A program made the position numbers and the translations under genes. Below, in pieces: positions 1 to 8,250 of a stretch of DNA of 64,000 bases. Each line of letters opens with the position of its first letter. The stretch's first letter is position 1. The stretch is from the NCBI GenBank assembly GCA_030440445.1, contig CP098528.1:2852001-2916000 (forward strand), given 5' to 3'. Under the pieces are notes generated by a model, which was given only the letters and a program-made list of their open reading frames with translations, made no database searches and was not told where the DNA came from. The DNA comes from Halomonas sp. KG2. Its GTDB lineage: Bacteria; Pseudomonadota; Gammaproteobacteria; Pseudomonadales; Halomonadaceae.

Positions 1-1219
1 CGGACAGATTCGTTCGCGGCATAAGGACTTGTTCACACTCTGGTATAGCCGCACATAGATCCGCGAGCGTTGGCTTTGGCTCCTCATCAGTTGCTGCTAC
101 TTCTGCTTCCGGCACTGGTTTTGGTACTAGCGTTTGTCCATATGTAGAGGTAGCGCTAAGTGCAGGTTTAGGTGTCTCACTTGTATAGACAAACGTATTT
201 TCTTCCACCAGGAATTTAATTAATTTCTCACCATCAACTGCGATATTAAATGTTAATGCTGTTCGCTTTAGTGTCTTGCCAGCAGAGTTTTGGCGTACTT
301 GTAACACATCATCAGTAATATCCATAAAGGATAGTACGCCATCTGGTAACTTACTCAAATTTGGGGAGATACCATAATACTCACCCAGTAGGCGTTTTAA
401 CCCCATTGCGATAGTTTCTTTTGGGTTCAGCATTACAAAGGGCGTGGTTGCACCTGCATGTTCAATAGGATGTAATCGCACCACACGCAAGAGCGGCCCA
501 CCTACCTTTACTAGCCTTGCAAGCTCTTTTTGTGGATCTTCAATAACAACGGGGGCAACTGGTTGAGGTAATGAAGGTATTTCACATACCTCAACTTTGC
601 TATCAGACGTGCTGTGGCGGCGATAAAAATCTTCCGCTGCATCAAAGATTGGTTTTTGATTTGGTTTTAAGCGTAACTTACTAAATGGAGGTAGCTTAAA
701 GCTCAGCAGTTTAATCTGGTCTACATTTGCTTCAGACAAATTATCTAACGCAGTACAAAACCAACTGGCAATGATAGTTGGCTTTACTTCCATACGCATT
801 AGCTCTAGCTCATAAGGCAAACCAAATCGTTTGACTTCCACGCCTATATTTTTCTTTATCTTTTGGCCAAACGCATCACTTTCTCTAGGATGAAGCAAGT
901 AGATAAAGTCAGCATCTTGGGGAAATTTCTGCCGGATACCTTTAAGCCAGTTAATATAGTGAAACTCTTTTAACCGGTCACGCTCAACAAAAGGAGCCCC
1001 TAGAAAATGAATAAGATTACTATCAGATGGCTTTGCTAGCAACGCCTCTTTTAGCAAGGGTTGACTATTATGGACAACCTTAACACCATTGACTGGAAAC
1101 AAGTCATAAACAGTAAATATGCTTTGGCTCTTAGGGAGGTTCACATGGTTTTTCAGCACCTTCCTGTGCCATAAATGATTATAAGCTCTACGATATAATT
1201 TTTGCACACCAAGCTTCAT
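1..1219 (-). CDS. C-terminal half of a polysialyltransferase-like glycosyltransferase (partial, runs off left edge)
   Basis: An open frame starts with ATG at 1219 (MKLGVQKLYRR) and stays open to the left edge, so at least 406 residues are visible and the stop is outside. The translation has an HPRE motif followed by a KRFGLPYELELM stretch and IIASWFCTALDNLS. That order resembles the C-terminal half of the polysialyltransferase/LOS sialyltransferase type of family (HPxE, then P-E, then S-S/T near the CMP-sugar site). An N-terminal half of that family is missing here but is present in the next upstream gene (1254-2183). After about residue 225 the sequence becomes Pro/Glu-rich and may enter a further domain. 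In-frame sense codons run upstream of the ATG (HFFLKFGDA), so the boundary may be recent. The Shine-Dalgarno sequence is weak. The family call is inferred from motifs only. Confidence 0.55.
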   Translation of the reverse strand, partial: MKLGVQKLYRRAYNHLWHRKVLKNHVNLPKSQSIFTVYDLFPVNGVKVVHNSQPLLKEALLAKPSDSNLIHFLGAPFVERDRLKEFHYINWLKGIRQKFPQDADFIYLLHPRESDAFGQKIKKNIGVEVKRFGLPYELELMRMEVKPTIIASWFCTALDNLSEANVDQIKLLSFKLPPFSKLRLKPNQKPIFDAAEDFYRRHSTSDSKVEVCEIPSLPQPVAPVVIEDPQKELARLVKVGGPLLRVVRLHPIEHAGATTPFVMLNPKETIAMGLKRLLGEYYGISPNLSKLPDGVLSFMDITDDVLQVRQNSAGKTLKRTALTFNIAVDGEKLIKFLVEENTFVYTSETPKPALSATSTYGQTLVPKPVPEAEVAATDEEPKPTLADLCAAIPECEQVLMPRTNLS

Positions 1220-1253
1220 AGCATCACCAAATTTTAGGAAGAAATGTTAATTT

Positions 1254-2183
1254 TTAACGTTTTCTTGATGGATTCACTTTAGCTTTTGCGGGAGCTTTTC
1301 TTCCAGCTGCCGCTCTAGCACCAACTTTCCTTCCTTCGGAAGCTTTAGAGCCTAGTGACTTTCTTGGTACCCCTTTAGTAGAAGAATTTTTATTAATAGC
1401 TTTTCTTGCAGCAGGCTTAGCAGCTCCGGTCTTTTTGATCGCAGCAGTAGATGCCCGAGCTTTAGAAACTGGCTTTTTAGCAATGGCTGTTTTTTTAGAT
1501 GCTACTGCCTTCTTGCCTACTGCAGGTTTCTTAGTTGAAGCCTTAGCTACGGCAGGTTGTTTAGCAGCAGCCGCCTTACTAGCCACTGCTGGTTTCTTAC
1601 CAGCAACCGCCTTACTAGCCACTGCTGGTTTCTTACCAGCAACCGCCTTACTAGCCACTGCTGGTTTCTTACCAGCAACTGCTTTTTTAGCTGCAGCCTT
1701 GGAACGACGCTTCCGCACTTCAGGAGTAAACACCCTCTCCTCTTGCCATAAAAAATAAGAGAGCGTGCCATCTTCTAACCAGATTAGCTCTCTTGCATCT
1801 AAGTAACTAGCTATTACTCTGTTGTCTACTTGGCGATTATGGCAAAGAAAGACAAATTGTACACCTTTCGCAAAATCTAACTTACGCTGCCATTCTCTAA
1901 AAAACTTATACTGCAAATATCTTTTTTTGTTTCCCTTTGCTTTTAAGCGTGGCGGCACAGGAAACGGATCTATCCTTATCACCTCCTTCCACTTGACCAA
2001 TGTTTCTAAAGTGGAGTCGAGCTGTATTTTATCTGTGATTATTTTAAAGACGAGTACACAATTAGCTGTATCTAGCCCCCAGTGATGCGCTGCCTGTAGA
2101 GCATTATATACGTGCAGCGGGGAGTTACAGATAAAAACTGCGTCAGGAGTTTCTGAAAAAGAAGTATTACCAGCATTATTCAC
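1254..2183 (-). CDS. N-terminal glycosyltransferase half fused to a histone-H1-like Lys/Ala/Pro repeat tail
   Basis: This encodes 309 residues in two unlike parts. Residues 1 to about 150 resemble the N-terminal half of polysialyltransferase-like proteins: a VFICNSPLHVYNAL strand-loop-helix near residues 16-29 and LIWLEDGTLSYF near 133-144 (the LEDG motif of the family). From about residue 155 to the end the protein is almost only Lys, Ala, Val, Pro, Ser, Gly and Arg. It has perfect 12-residue repeats (AVAGKKPAVASK) and then looser KKPAV/KAxxK units, like the C-terminal tails of histone H1-like bacterial proteins such as AlgP. The catalytic C-terminal half is absent and seems to be encoded by the next gene. 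The start codon overlaps the stop of the upstream HAD-glycosyltransferase gene (ATGA). The tail could bind nucleic acid or an acidic glycan, or be a by-product of repeat expansion. The function of the whole protein is unknown. Confidence 0.7.
   Translation of the reverse strand: MNNAGNTSFSETPDAVFICNSPLHVYNALQAAHHWGLDTANCVLVFKIITDKIQLDSTLETLVKWKEVIRIDPFPVPPRLKAKGNKKRYLQYKFFREWQRKLDFAKGVQFVFLCHNRQVDNRVIASYLDARELIWLEDGTLSYFLWQEERVFTPEVRKRRSKAAAKKAVAGKKPAVASKAVAGKKPAVASKAVAGKKPAVASKAAAAKQPAVAKASTKKPAVGKKAVASKKTAIAKKPVSKARASTAAIKKTGAAKPAARKAINKNSSTKGVPRKSLGSKASEGRKVGARAAAGRKAPAKAKVNPSRKR
1573..1680 (-). repeat. 36-bp tandem repeat (3 copies) in the H1-like tail
   Basis: Three head-to-tail 36-bp copies begin at 1573, 1609 and 1645 and are nearly identical at the DNA level. 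Each encodes 12 residues (AVAGKKPAVASK). Because 36 is a multiple of three, gain or loss of a unit would change tail length without a frameshift. More diverged Lys/Ala-rich sequence flanks the array on both sides. Confidence 0.9.
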
Positions 2184-4462
2184 AGAACCACCTCTTCTAA
2201 CTTTTTAGCCTGGGCCTTAATAGCAGTTGACAACCGATACCCGATTTCTTTCTCATTTTCATCCAAGTCTAGCTCATAGACCGGTATGCTCGGATCAATA
2301 TATGCATCCAAGTGCGCAAAAAATGAGGCTAATCCCAAGAAAGAAAGGTAGTGCCAAATATCTTCTTTGCTATGAAGCACCCCTGACGCCAATTTATTAA
2401 ATGCACATTCAATATCTTCAGTCGATCTAATTTTATAAATCCCAGGGGCACTTTGATATATAATATTACCTAATACTAAAGCTGGCTTCCCCTTTAGCCA
2501 AGCTTCAAACGCAGCCGTACCAGTGAGCGTAGCGATAGCATTTGACTTTTCTTGCAGCTGATCTGAAGAGTATTTCATACTTATCAAATTAACATTAGTT
2601 GATTTCATTATGTCATTATAAAAATTTACCGGTCGCTCTTCTAATTTTTGATGTGGATGTTCCTTTACTAATAACTTCCAACTTTTTGGCAAATTATCCG
2701 AAATAAATCTAATAGCACGAAGCTGATCGGCAAAAAAACCACCAAGAGGTGAAGAGCTAGCTTCAGGCTGCATATGTAGCGCAAAATAAACAAAGGGTGA
2801 ATCAGGGATTTCGCTAATACAAAGTTCATCGTACTCTTTCTGATTACGTTGCTTAGTTGTGTATGCTTGCTTGACATAAAGAAAATCAAACAATGATTTT
2901 TTATTTATTAAATTATCCTTTATATTCTCCATCAAAGACTTAGATTTTTCTGGTGGCGTATATTGCTTTGGTGGCTGCCCACCTTTTCTCAACAGCACTT
3001 CCTTCGATAACCCACCGAGTGTAAAATCACCTAACACTACTTCCTTATAAATTAGCTCCAAGTCACTTGGCAGTTCATTACCATAGTCTTCATCTCGACT
3101 ATAGCTAATCAGCTCCCCCTCCCGAGTATAAACCTCATCATGATTATAAAGTGATTCAGGAATATAAAGCCGTGCCGAAACACCTGGAACAATTGGCATA
3201 CGGTAGGGAAAAGCCGTTGGTATATTATTGGCCTTACACACACAGTAGCAGGCATAATCATCTGCTAAGTGCGGTACGTTAGAGTTTATATAAAAAGCTA
3301 TATTATCAGTTTTTACACAATCAACCCAAAAAGCTATTTTATTAATTGCAATTTTTCTTACACTACTACTTATTTGATGATTGGGATCAAAAAAAACTTT
3401 CTTTCTGGCTAGCTGATTCCGTTCAATCATTTCCTGAACTGTAGGTAATACAGAATAATATTCTTGTATTTCTGACTCTGAAATTCCAGCAACACTATCA
3501 GCAGCTGTATCCCAGAATGCAACTCTTTGGTTTACACTGTTTACGGAGTCCCAGTTAACATAGTGGCTAGCAGATGATGTAAACAAAATAGCTGATGAGT
3601 TATTCTCTTCAATGAGCTTGCTTACAACCCCTGGCCCAATAGTGTGTCCACCTGTAAAGGTAGATTTTCGTTCTGTTGAAAAAGGAAACCCAAAGAAATA
3701 AGCCTTTCGTTTCTTCTCAACCACCTCTGGAGGCGACTCAGATTCAATTTTCTCCTTCTCAATCAATGCTTTTTGCTCAGCAATTTGAGCAGCGACGCTT
3801 AGAGATGTAAAACTTTCAAATGTTTGAAGACTGTGGCTTTCAACATACTCTTCCCAGCCATCAAAATCGCTGACTGCAGAGAAAAAAATGAAGTCAAGAC
3901 CATTAGCCTTGGCTACTTCATGATCATAGCGGGCATCACCAAAGAAGATACCGGGGTAATCGCTGTCTTTTAAATCCAGATTTTTAACTAACGTCAATTT
4001 ATCAACAGGGTTACCGTAGATGCCGTCAAAAAACGTTGCTAACCCTTTAGCTTCAAGTACCCAACGAACCTCATCCTGTGCCCCACCGGAGACAACAAAT
4101 TTTTTAGCTTGGGCTGGAAGGCTTGTTAAAAACTCAAGTACACCGGGTAATACCTCACAGCGAACAAGCCCTTCGGCTGTCAACTTACCATAATCATTCA
4201 GCGCTTTTTGGTACTTATCTTCTGGCAATTCAGAGAGGTTAAGGATATTCAGAAAGAAGTATTCGAACTTTTTCTGCCTGGAAATACCACCATTGGCTTT
4301 ATGATATTCAGTGAAAGCAAGTGCAGCAGGCTCCCCATAAGGAAGCGCTGCGTGATAAAAGGCTTCCGTTTTGACTCGATTGGAGTCTAATAAAACGCCA
4401 TCGCAATCAAATACATAAGTATTAAATGATTTAATCGGTGTATTTAGCTTGTATTGGGTCAT
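2180..4462 (-). CDS. HAD-family phosphatase fused to a capsule-type glycosyltransferase
   Basis: This encodes 760 residues. Residues 10-215 form a HAD hydrolase: FDCDGVLLDS holds the nucleophile Asp19 and the acid/base Asp21, VVSGG is motif II, and FFGDARYD is the late acidic motif. A charged linker (about 225-250) leads to a 500-residue domain with GGHTIGPGVVSKLIE, a DPNHQ segment, KEHPHQ near residue 600 and ATLTGTAAFEAWLKGKPALVLG. The last two are typical of capsule-synthesis transferases of the KpsS/KpsC type. The gene overlaps the downstream gene by 4 bp and follows a KdsB-like gene by 34 bp. A sugar-phosphate phosphatase followed by a transferase in one chain fits a pathway that makes and then uses a CMP-activated sugar acid. 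The exact substrate is unknown. No signal peptide is seen, so it is probably cytoplasmic. Confidence 0.7.
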   Translation of the reverse strand: MTQYKLNTPIKSFNTYVFDCDGVLLDSNRVKTEAFYHAALPYGEPAALAFTEYHKANGGISRQKKFEYFFLNILNLSELPEDKYQKALNDYGKLTAEGLVRCEVLPGVLEFLTSLPAQAKKFVVSGGAQDEVRWVLEAKGLATFFDGIYGNPVDKLTLVKNLDLKDSDYPGIFFGDARYDHEVAKANGLDFIFFSAVSDFDGWEEYVESHSLQTFESFTSLSVAAQIAEQKALIEKEKIESESPPEVVEKKRKAYFFGFPFSTERKSTFTGGHTIGPGVVSKLIEENNSSAILFTSSASHYVNWDSVNSVNQRVAFWDTAADSVAGISESEIQEYYSVLPTVQEMIERNQLARKKVFFDPNHQISSSVRKIAINKIAFWVDCVKTDNIAFYINSNVPHLADDYACYCVCKANNIPTAFPYRMPIVPGVSARLYIPESLYNHDEVYTREGELISYSRDEDYGNELPSDLELIYKEVVLGDFTLGGLSKEVLLRKGGQPPKQYTPPEKSKSLMENIKDNLINKKSLFDFLYVKQAYTTKQRNQKEYDELCISEIPDSPFVYFALHMQPEASSSPLGGFFADQLRAIRFISDNLPKSWKLLVKEHPHQKLEERPVNFYNDIMKSTNVNLISMKYSSDQLQEKSNAIATLTGTAAFEAWLKGKPALVLGNIIYQSAPGIYKIRSTEDIECAFNKLASGVLHSKEDIWHYLSFLGLASFFAHLDAYIDPSIPVYELDLDENEKEIGYRLSTAIKAQAKKLEEVVL

Positions 4463-4496
4463 CTCGCCATCCGCTGGGGCTTATTTCGATCAATGT

Positions 4497-5219
4497 TTAA
4501 GCTTCTAGCGCCTTAAGCACACGCTCTACATCTTCTGGAGTATCTACTGCAATGGAGCTACCAGAAACTGGCACCATCCTCACTTCATACCCAAGCTCTA
4601 AAAAACGCAGAATTTCTATATCCTCCAATTCCTCTAAAGGAGTTTTTTGCTCTTTAGAAGCGTAGTCGCGTAGTGCCTGCGGTGGAAATGCATAAATACA
4701 AACTTGCTTATTAGCACGCACAAAATCAGCGGTTTTCGTACCAGGAATAGGAGCTCGGCTCATATACAGAAGACGACCATCGGGCCGGAAGACAACCTTT
4801 GGTACGGTTCTACTACTGTAGTCCTGCTCAGTTTCAATAGCACAGTAGGCATTAAGTACCTCACCAGGCGTTTTTTCTGCTAGATCGATCACTTTCTTAA
4901 TATCGTCAGGGTGAATCATCGGCTCATCACCCTGCACATTAATATAGAGGTCTGCCTCTAGTTTTTCTGCTGCTGCCGCTAAGCGATCAGTACCCGTCAG
5001 GCAGGTATCAGGGGTCATTACCCACTGCATTCCGTGCTCTTCACAGTGGTCAATAATCCGCTGGTCATCTGTTGCTATATAGACTTTTTCTTTCCCCAAC
5101 ACAGGAACGCAGCGCTCCCAAACCCGCTTTAGTAGGCTTTTACCTGCAATGTCTACCAATGGCTTACCTGGGTAGCGTGTGGATGCATAGCGTGCAGGTA
5201 TTAGAATAAGTGTCTTCAT
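4497..5219 (-). CDS. KdsB-like CMP-sugar-acid synthetase (3-deoxy-manno-octulosonate cytidylyltransferase family)
   Basis: This encodes 240 residues from the ATG at 5219, chosen because KdsB proteins start right at the nucleotide-binding strand (here MKTLILIPARYASTRYPGKP). A longer upstream frame exists but adds non-conserved residues. Family marks are IPARYxSTRxPGKPL, TGTDRLAAA, NVQGDEPMI, SRAPIPG and VDTPEDVERV. Such enzymes join CTP and a 2-keto-3-deoxy sugar acid (Kdo in the classic case) to give the CMP-sugar used by cytoplasmic transferases. Its neighbours are an aldolase-type gene and a HAD-glycosyltransferase fusion rather than KdsA, KdsC or KdsD. It may be a capsule-specific copy like KpsU, or it may activate a different ulosonic acid. 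An unusual perfect hairpin lies just upstream. Confidence 0.82.
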   Translation of the reverse strand: MKTLILIPARYASTRYPGKPLVDIAGKSLLKRVWERCVPVLGKEKVYIATDDQRIIDHCEEHGMQWVMTPDTCLTGTDRLAAAAEKLEADLYINVQGDEPMIHPDDIKKVIDLAEKTPGEVLNAYCAIETEQDYSSRTVPKVVFRPDGRLLYMSRAPIPGTKTADFVRANKQVCIYAFPPQALRDYASKEQKTPLEELEDIEILRFLELGYEVRMVPVSGSSIAVDTPEDVERVLKALEA

Positions 5220-5249
5220 ATCGATCATTTGCTCCAAATTAAATAAATT

Positions 5250-5272
5250 GCGCATGCAGTATCTGCATGCGC
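5250..5272 (-). other. Perfect intercistronic hairpin between aldolase and KdsB-like genes
   Basis: Ten-base arms GCGCATGCAG (5250-5259) and CTGCATGCGC (5263-5272) are separated by TAT. It sits in the 73-bp gap between the aldolase stop and the cytidylyltransferase start. No U-run follows on the minus strand, so a processing or mRNA-stability element is more likely than a full terminator. The arm is also an SphI-like palindrome, so a protein-binding site is possible. Confidence 0.6.
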
Positions 5273-5292
5273 ACGTAATACATCGCCTGCTA

Positions 5293-6966
5293 TTAAGCGG
5301 ACATTCTTTGGGCAAAGATCTCTTTCTCCACACCCTGATACACAGCTTCAGAGAAGGGAGAAACGGTAGCGATAGAGAGGCTAGTAGGAGTAATTGAGGT
5401 TAACGGCAGGACACCAGGTTGCTCGTTATACAGGCCTAGTGCGTTTTCCATCTGTTTATGGCGAGGATCTTCACTTGTGTAGCCATCAAAGCCAGCAAGA
5501 TAAAGATTAGAGGCACCACCAGCATTTACTGCCGCGATGGCATAAATTGCTGAAAGCGCGTGGGGAATGGTTGCGTTTTCAGCCATCACCTTCAATTCAC
5601 CACTTTCGACGCTGACGCCGTAGTCTTGAATTGTCCAGTGGTTCCAGGTGTCTTTATCTACATACTGGAGCAAAGCATTTGGTGCTAATAGCAGCCCCTG
5701 ATTTTTCGCATAAAAGTCTTTATCTAACATCAGGCGGTCAGGGTTACATGCGGCCCATGAGTCGATTAAGTGGCTGGGAATCCAAGGGTTGATATTGATA
5801 CAAATAACGTAAGGTTTTTTCTTTTCAATAAAGTATTCAAGCGCTTCCAGGTGGTTTTTCACCTCTTCGCCTGGCCCTACCAACAGCACATCACGACCTT
5901 CAAGCCAACCAGTGGCATCCCACGTACCAACACTCACTAGTGGCTCGCTTTCAGTTACATCTTTTAAACGATCCCGCGAGAACCCGCTGGCACCCGCTGC
6001 CCCCAAACGCTTCAGCGCTTTGACAATAGCGACAGGCTTGTAGCGCTCATCGGATAGCATTTCCTGAACATAGGTTGGGTGAACACCATAGGTCGCGGAA
6101 AGGTGGTAATAAATACTTGGGCCCCAACCACACTCCCGTTGCACGGGCTCAAACTCTTCAATGACCAGGCTCATTAATGCATCGAGCTCGGTTTCACGCA
6201 TCCCTTGTTTAGACAGCTCCAGCAACAGGTACTCCATGCGTACGTTACCAGCACCACGCCCCATGCCAGTTACCGTACCATCAATCCACGTTACACCTTC
6301 TTTAATAGCGGCCAGCGCATTAACCAGCCCCATGCCCATATTGTCGTGTGCATGGAAGCCCATAGGACCTTTCCAAGCTTCACGCAGTGCACTCACGATA
6401 AAGCTGATATCGTCGGGCAACATGTTGCCAAGGGAGTCGGCAAAATAGAGTGAGTCAATGGGCCAAGCCGCTGCAATTTCGGCCTTCTTGATTAATTCAT
6501 CGCGGCTGCGACCACTGGATTGCATTAAGTTAAAGCCAGTGACATAGCCTAGCTTATGCAGCTCTTCCATGATCTCGCCGCAGTTATCCACTTCATTGAA
6601 GTGAGCAGCAACACGCACCAATGTGACGGGGGAGTCTTCAGCTTTACAAAATAGCTGGGAAACAGTTTCCTTTGGATTTCCGTACTTTAGAAGATCTTTC
6701 GCATTACACATTACACCGATCTTCAAATCGTGGGGAACGTCGAGGCGCTTAATCCAGGAATCAGGGGTGTAGGCGTAAGGACCTTCGAAAGAGCTAGATT
6801 CCAACGCTCGAAAGCCAAGTTCTACATAGTCTATACCAGAGTCTGACATTACTTGTAGATAGCGGTTTGCCAACTCAGTGGAATAGTCCCAGTTATTGTA
6901 GTAACCGCCATCACGGAAAGTACAATCTAGAACCACCAGATCCTGGCATTCATTTTGGTTCATCAT
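5293..6966 (-). CDS. HMGL/DRE-TIM-type aldolase fused to an MptE-like (DUF115-type) domain
   Basis: This encodes 557 residues. The N-terminal 300 residues are an HMGL-like TIM barrel: LDCTFRDGG (Arg18, Asp19), VELGFR, and the metal-binding HAHDNMG loop near residue 205. This family makes or breaks C-C bonds with pyruvate or acetyl-CoA enolates (4-hydroxy-2-oxovalerate aldolase, homocitrate synthase). The C-terminal 220 residues (WLEGRDVLLVGPGEEVKNH..., ICININPWIPSH, YLAGFDGYTSEDPRHKQME) resemble the Rossmann-like MptE/DUF115 domain seen in some sugar-transfer and flagellar glycosylation proteins. With the downstream KdsB-like and HAD-containing genes it could build a 2-keto-3-deoxy sugar acid by aldol addition. 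The Shine-Dalgarno sequence AAGGGG lies 8 nt before the ATG. It is the first gene of the leftmost module and has a plausible promoter upstream. The substrate is not known. Confidence 0.72.
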   Translation of the reverse strand: MMNQNECQDLVVLDCTFRDGGYYNNWDYSTELANRYLQVMSDSGIDYVELGFRALESSSFEGPYAYTPDSWIKRLDVPHDLKIGVMCNAKDLLKYGNPKETVSQLFCKAEDSPVTLVRVAAHFNEVDNCGEIMEELHKLGYVTGFNLMQSSGRSRDELIKKAEIAAAWPIDSLYFADSLGNMLPDDISFIVSALREAWKGPMGFHAHDNMGMGLVNALAAIKEGVTWIDGTVTGMGRGAGNVRMEYLLLELSKQGMRETELDALMSLVIEEFEPVQRECGWGPSIYYHLSATYGVHPTYVQEMLSDERYKPVAIVKALKRLGAAGASGFSRDRLKDVTESEPLVSVGTWDATGWLEGRDVLLVGPGEEVKNHLEALEYFIEKKKPYVICININPWIPSHLIDSWAACNPDRLMLDKDFYAKNQGLLLAPNALLQYVDKDTWNHWTIQDYGVSVESGELKVMAENATIPHALSAIYAIAAVNAGGASNLYLAGFDGYTSEDPRHKQMENALGLYNEQPGVLPLTSITPTSLSIATVSPFSEAVYQGVEKEIFAQRMSA

Positions 6967-7000
6967 TTCTCACACCCCTTATCATGTTTACTCTGCTAAG

Positions 7001-7029
7001 CAGATATTTAGTAAACTAATACATGACAA
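7001..7029 (-). promoter_or_regulatory. Candidate sigma-70 promoter for the aldolase-kdsB-glycosyltransferase module
   Basis: On the minus strand, TTGTCA (7029-7024) and TATCTG (7006-7001) are separated by exactly 17 bp. This places a transcript start near 6994, about 28 nt before the ATG at 6966, leaving room for the AAGGGG ribosome site. The -10 is only a 4/6 match, so this is a candidate. From 7030 to 7364 no gene or other clear element is seen. Confidence 0.4.
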
Positions 7030-7461
7030 GCTAAGCACCTGATAGTGTTAGCTTTTGTTACGAGGTGAGCTTTTTTGGCGTGAATTACTGTTTTTGTTAG
7101 CGTTGCTGGACTACGCCAGCTTGTTGATTCTTGGCACTGCGCATACGGAGCCATGATTCTTGCCTGTGATCATTAGCACTTCACGAATACATCGTATACC
7201 AATAGGGATAACCATGGCAGAGTTGGCAATATTTGTGAAGAAAAAAGTGTCTCGCTGTCGTGCCCTAAATTATCTGAACCAGCGAACCACCACAAATTGC
7301 TTTCCCCCTCAGGTTGCGCTTTATTTAACGCGGCACCGCACTATCATTCCCGAGTCACCGCACCGTCATTCCCGAGAGGGGTTATCGGGAATCCACCTTG
7401 ACCTTGGCCTACAGCAGCCCGAAGTCCCAGGTCAACATGGATTCCCGCTAAGGGCATGCGG

Positions 7462-7642
7462 GAATGACGGGGGCGGCTCGGAACCTGTGGGAATGACGGG
7501 GGCGGATCGGAGTCTGTGGGAATGACGAGGGCGGATCGGAGTCTGTGGGAATGACGAGGGCGGATCGGAGCCTGTGGGAATGACGAGGGCGGATCGGAGC
7601 CTGTGGGAATGACGAGGGCGGATCGGAGCCTGTGGGAATGAC
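7462..7642. repeat. 29-bp tandem repeat array
   Basis: GAATGAC recurs at 7462, 7491, 7520, 7549, 7578, 7607 and 7636, exactly 29 bp apart, with the intervening GGGCGGATCGGAGCCTGTGG-type sequence nearly constant. The unit includes the right half of the palindrome end, so the array probably grew from the edge of the composite element. There are no unique spacers, so this is not a CRISPR. Confidence 0.9.
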
Positions 7643-8158
7643 AGAATAGAAAGTGTCATTCCCGAGCCACCGCACCGTCATTCCCGAATGGGGTTATCGG
7701 GAATCCACCTTGCCCTTGCCCTTGACCTTGACCTGCAGCAGCCCGAAACCCCAAGTCAGAATGGATTCCCGCTAAGGGCGTGCGGGAATGACGAAGTGGC
7801 AGAGCCTGCGGGAATGACGGAGGCGGCTCGGAGGGCTGGGGTGGAGTCATCGTCAGGCACTTATTAAACAAAAAACCCAGCCCATCGTCTAATGCCCGTC
7901 ACCGCACTTCATTCCCGAATCAGCCTCAAACCTGTCATTCCCGAATGGGGTAATCGGGAATCCACCTTGACCCTTTCCGCTGCAGCCCGAAAACCAAGGT
8001 CAAAATGGATTCCCGCTAAGGGCATGCGGGAATGACGAAGTAGCAGGGCCTGCGGGAATGACGAAGTGGTAGGGCCTGCGGGAATGACGGAGGTGGCTCG
8101 GTGGGCTGGGGTAGAGCCATCGTCAGGCACTTATTAAACAAAAAAACCAGCCCATCGG

Positions 8159-8192
8159 CTAATGCCAGTCAGCCTTAATTGACTGGCATTAG
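8159..8192 (-). terminator. Stem-loop downstream of the glycosyltransferase at 8251-9324
   Basis: Perfect 13-base arms CTAATGCCAGTCA (8159-8171) and TGACTGGCATTAG (8180-8192) enclose an 8-nt loop. It lies 58 bp past the stop of the minus-strand gene. A run of seven T's follows on the minus strand (8147-8141), about a dozen bases beyond the stem rather than directly after it. It could be a weak terminator or an end of the repeat cluster. Confidence 0.45.
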
Positions 8193-8250
8193 CTCTTGAA
8201 GAGCCGGTTTTTATCTAAGCAACGGTTATAAAAATCACTTAATAGGGGCG

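Larger units (their letters stand above)
7365..8192. repeat. Cluster of nested-palindrome (dRS3-like) intergenic elements
   Basis: Three copies of a composite element of about 103-116 bp lie at 7365-7468, 7677-7792 and 7934-8036. Each begins with a small palindrome (ATTCCCG, short loop, CGGGAAT), continues with CCACCTTGACC and a core containing CAGCCCGAA, then reads GGTCAA and a second small palindrome (ATTCCCGCTAAGGGCATGCGGGAAT type). Each whole copy is therefore itself a long inverted repeat made of two hairpins. The ATTCCC-N8-12-GGGAAT core resembles the neisserial dRS3 repeat by pattern. A 68-bp segment (7834-7901) recurs at 8104-8171 with a 270-bp period. I see no real gene here; open frames in it simply read through repeats. 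Confidence 0.85.

Noticed and set aside
1435..1758. Plus-strand frame of 107 codons rich in Ala, Leu and Phe
   Set aside because: It is the antisense reading of the Lys/Ala/Pro repeat tail; its repeats mirror the sense-strand repeats.
7462..7642. Regular 29-bp repeats suggestive of a CRISPR array
   Set aside because: Units are contiguous with no unique spacers, no cas genes are nearby, and the unit contains the end of the local palindrome element.
7160..8130. Open reading frames of 70-120 codons on both strands in the repeat cluster
   Set aside because: They read through palindromes and tandem units, have periodic translations (such as repeated RHSHRLRSA) and no ribosome sites or family motifs.
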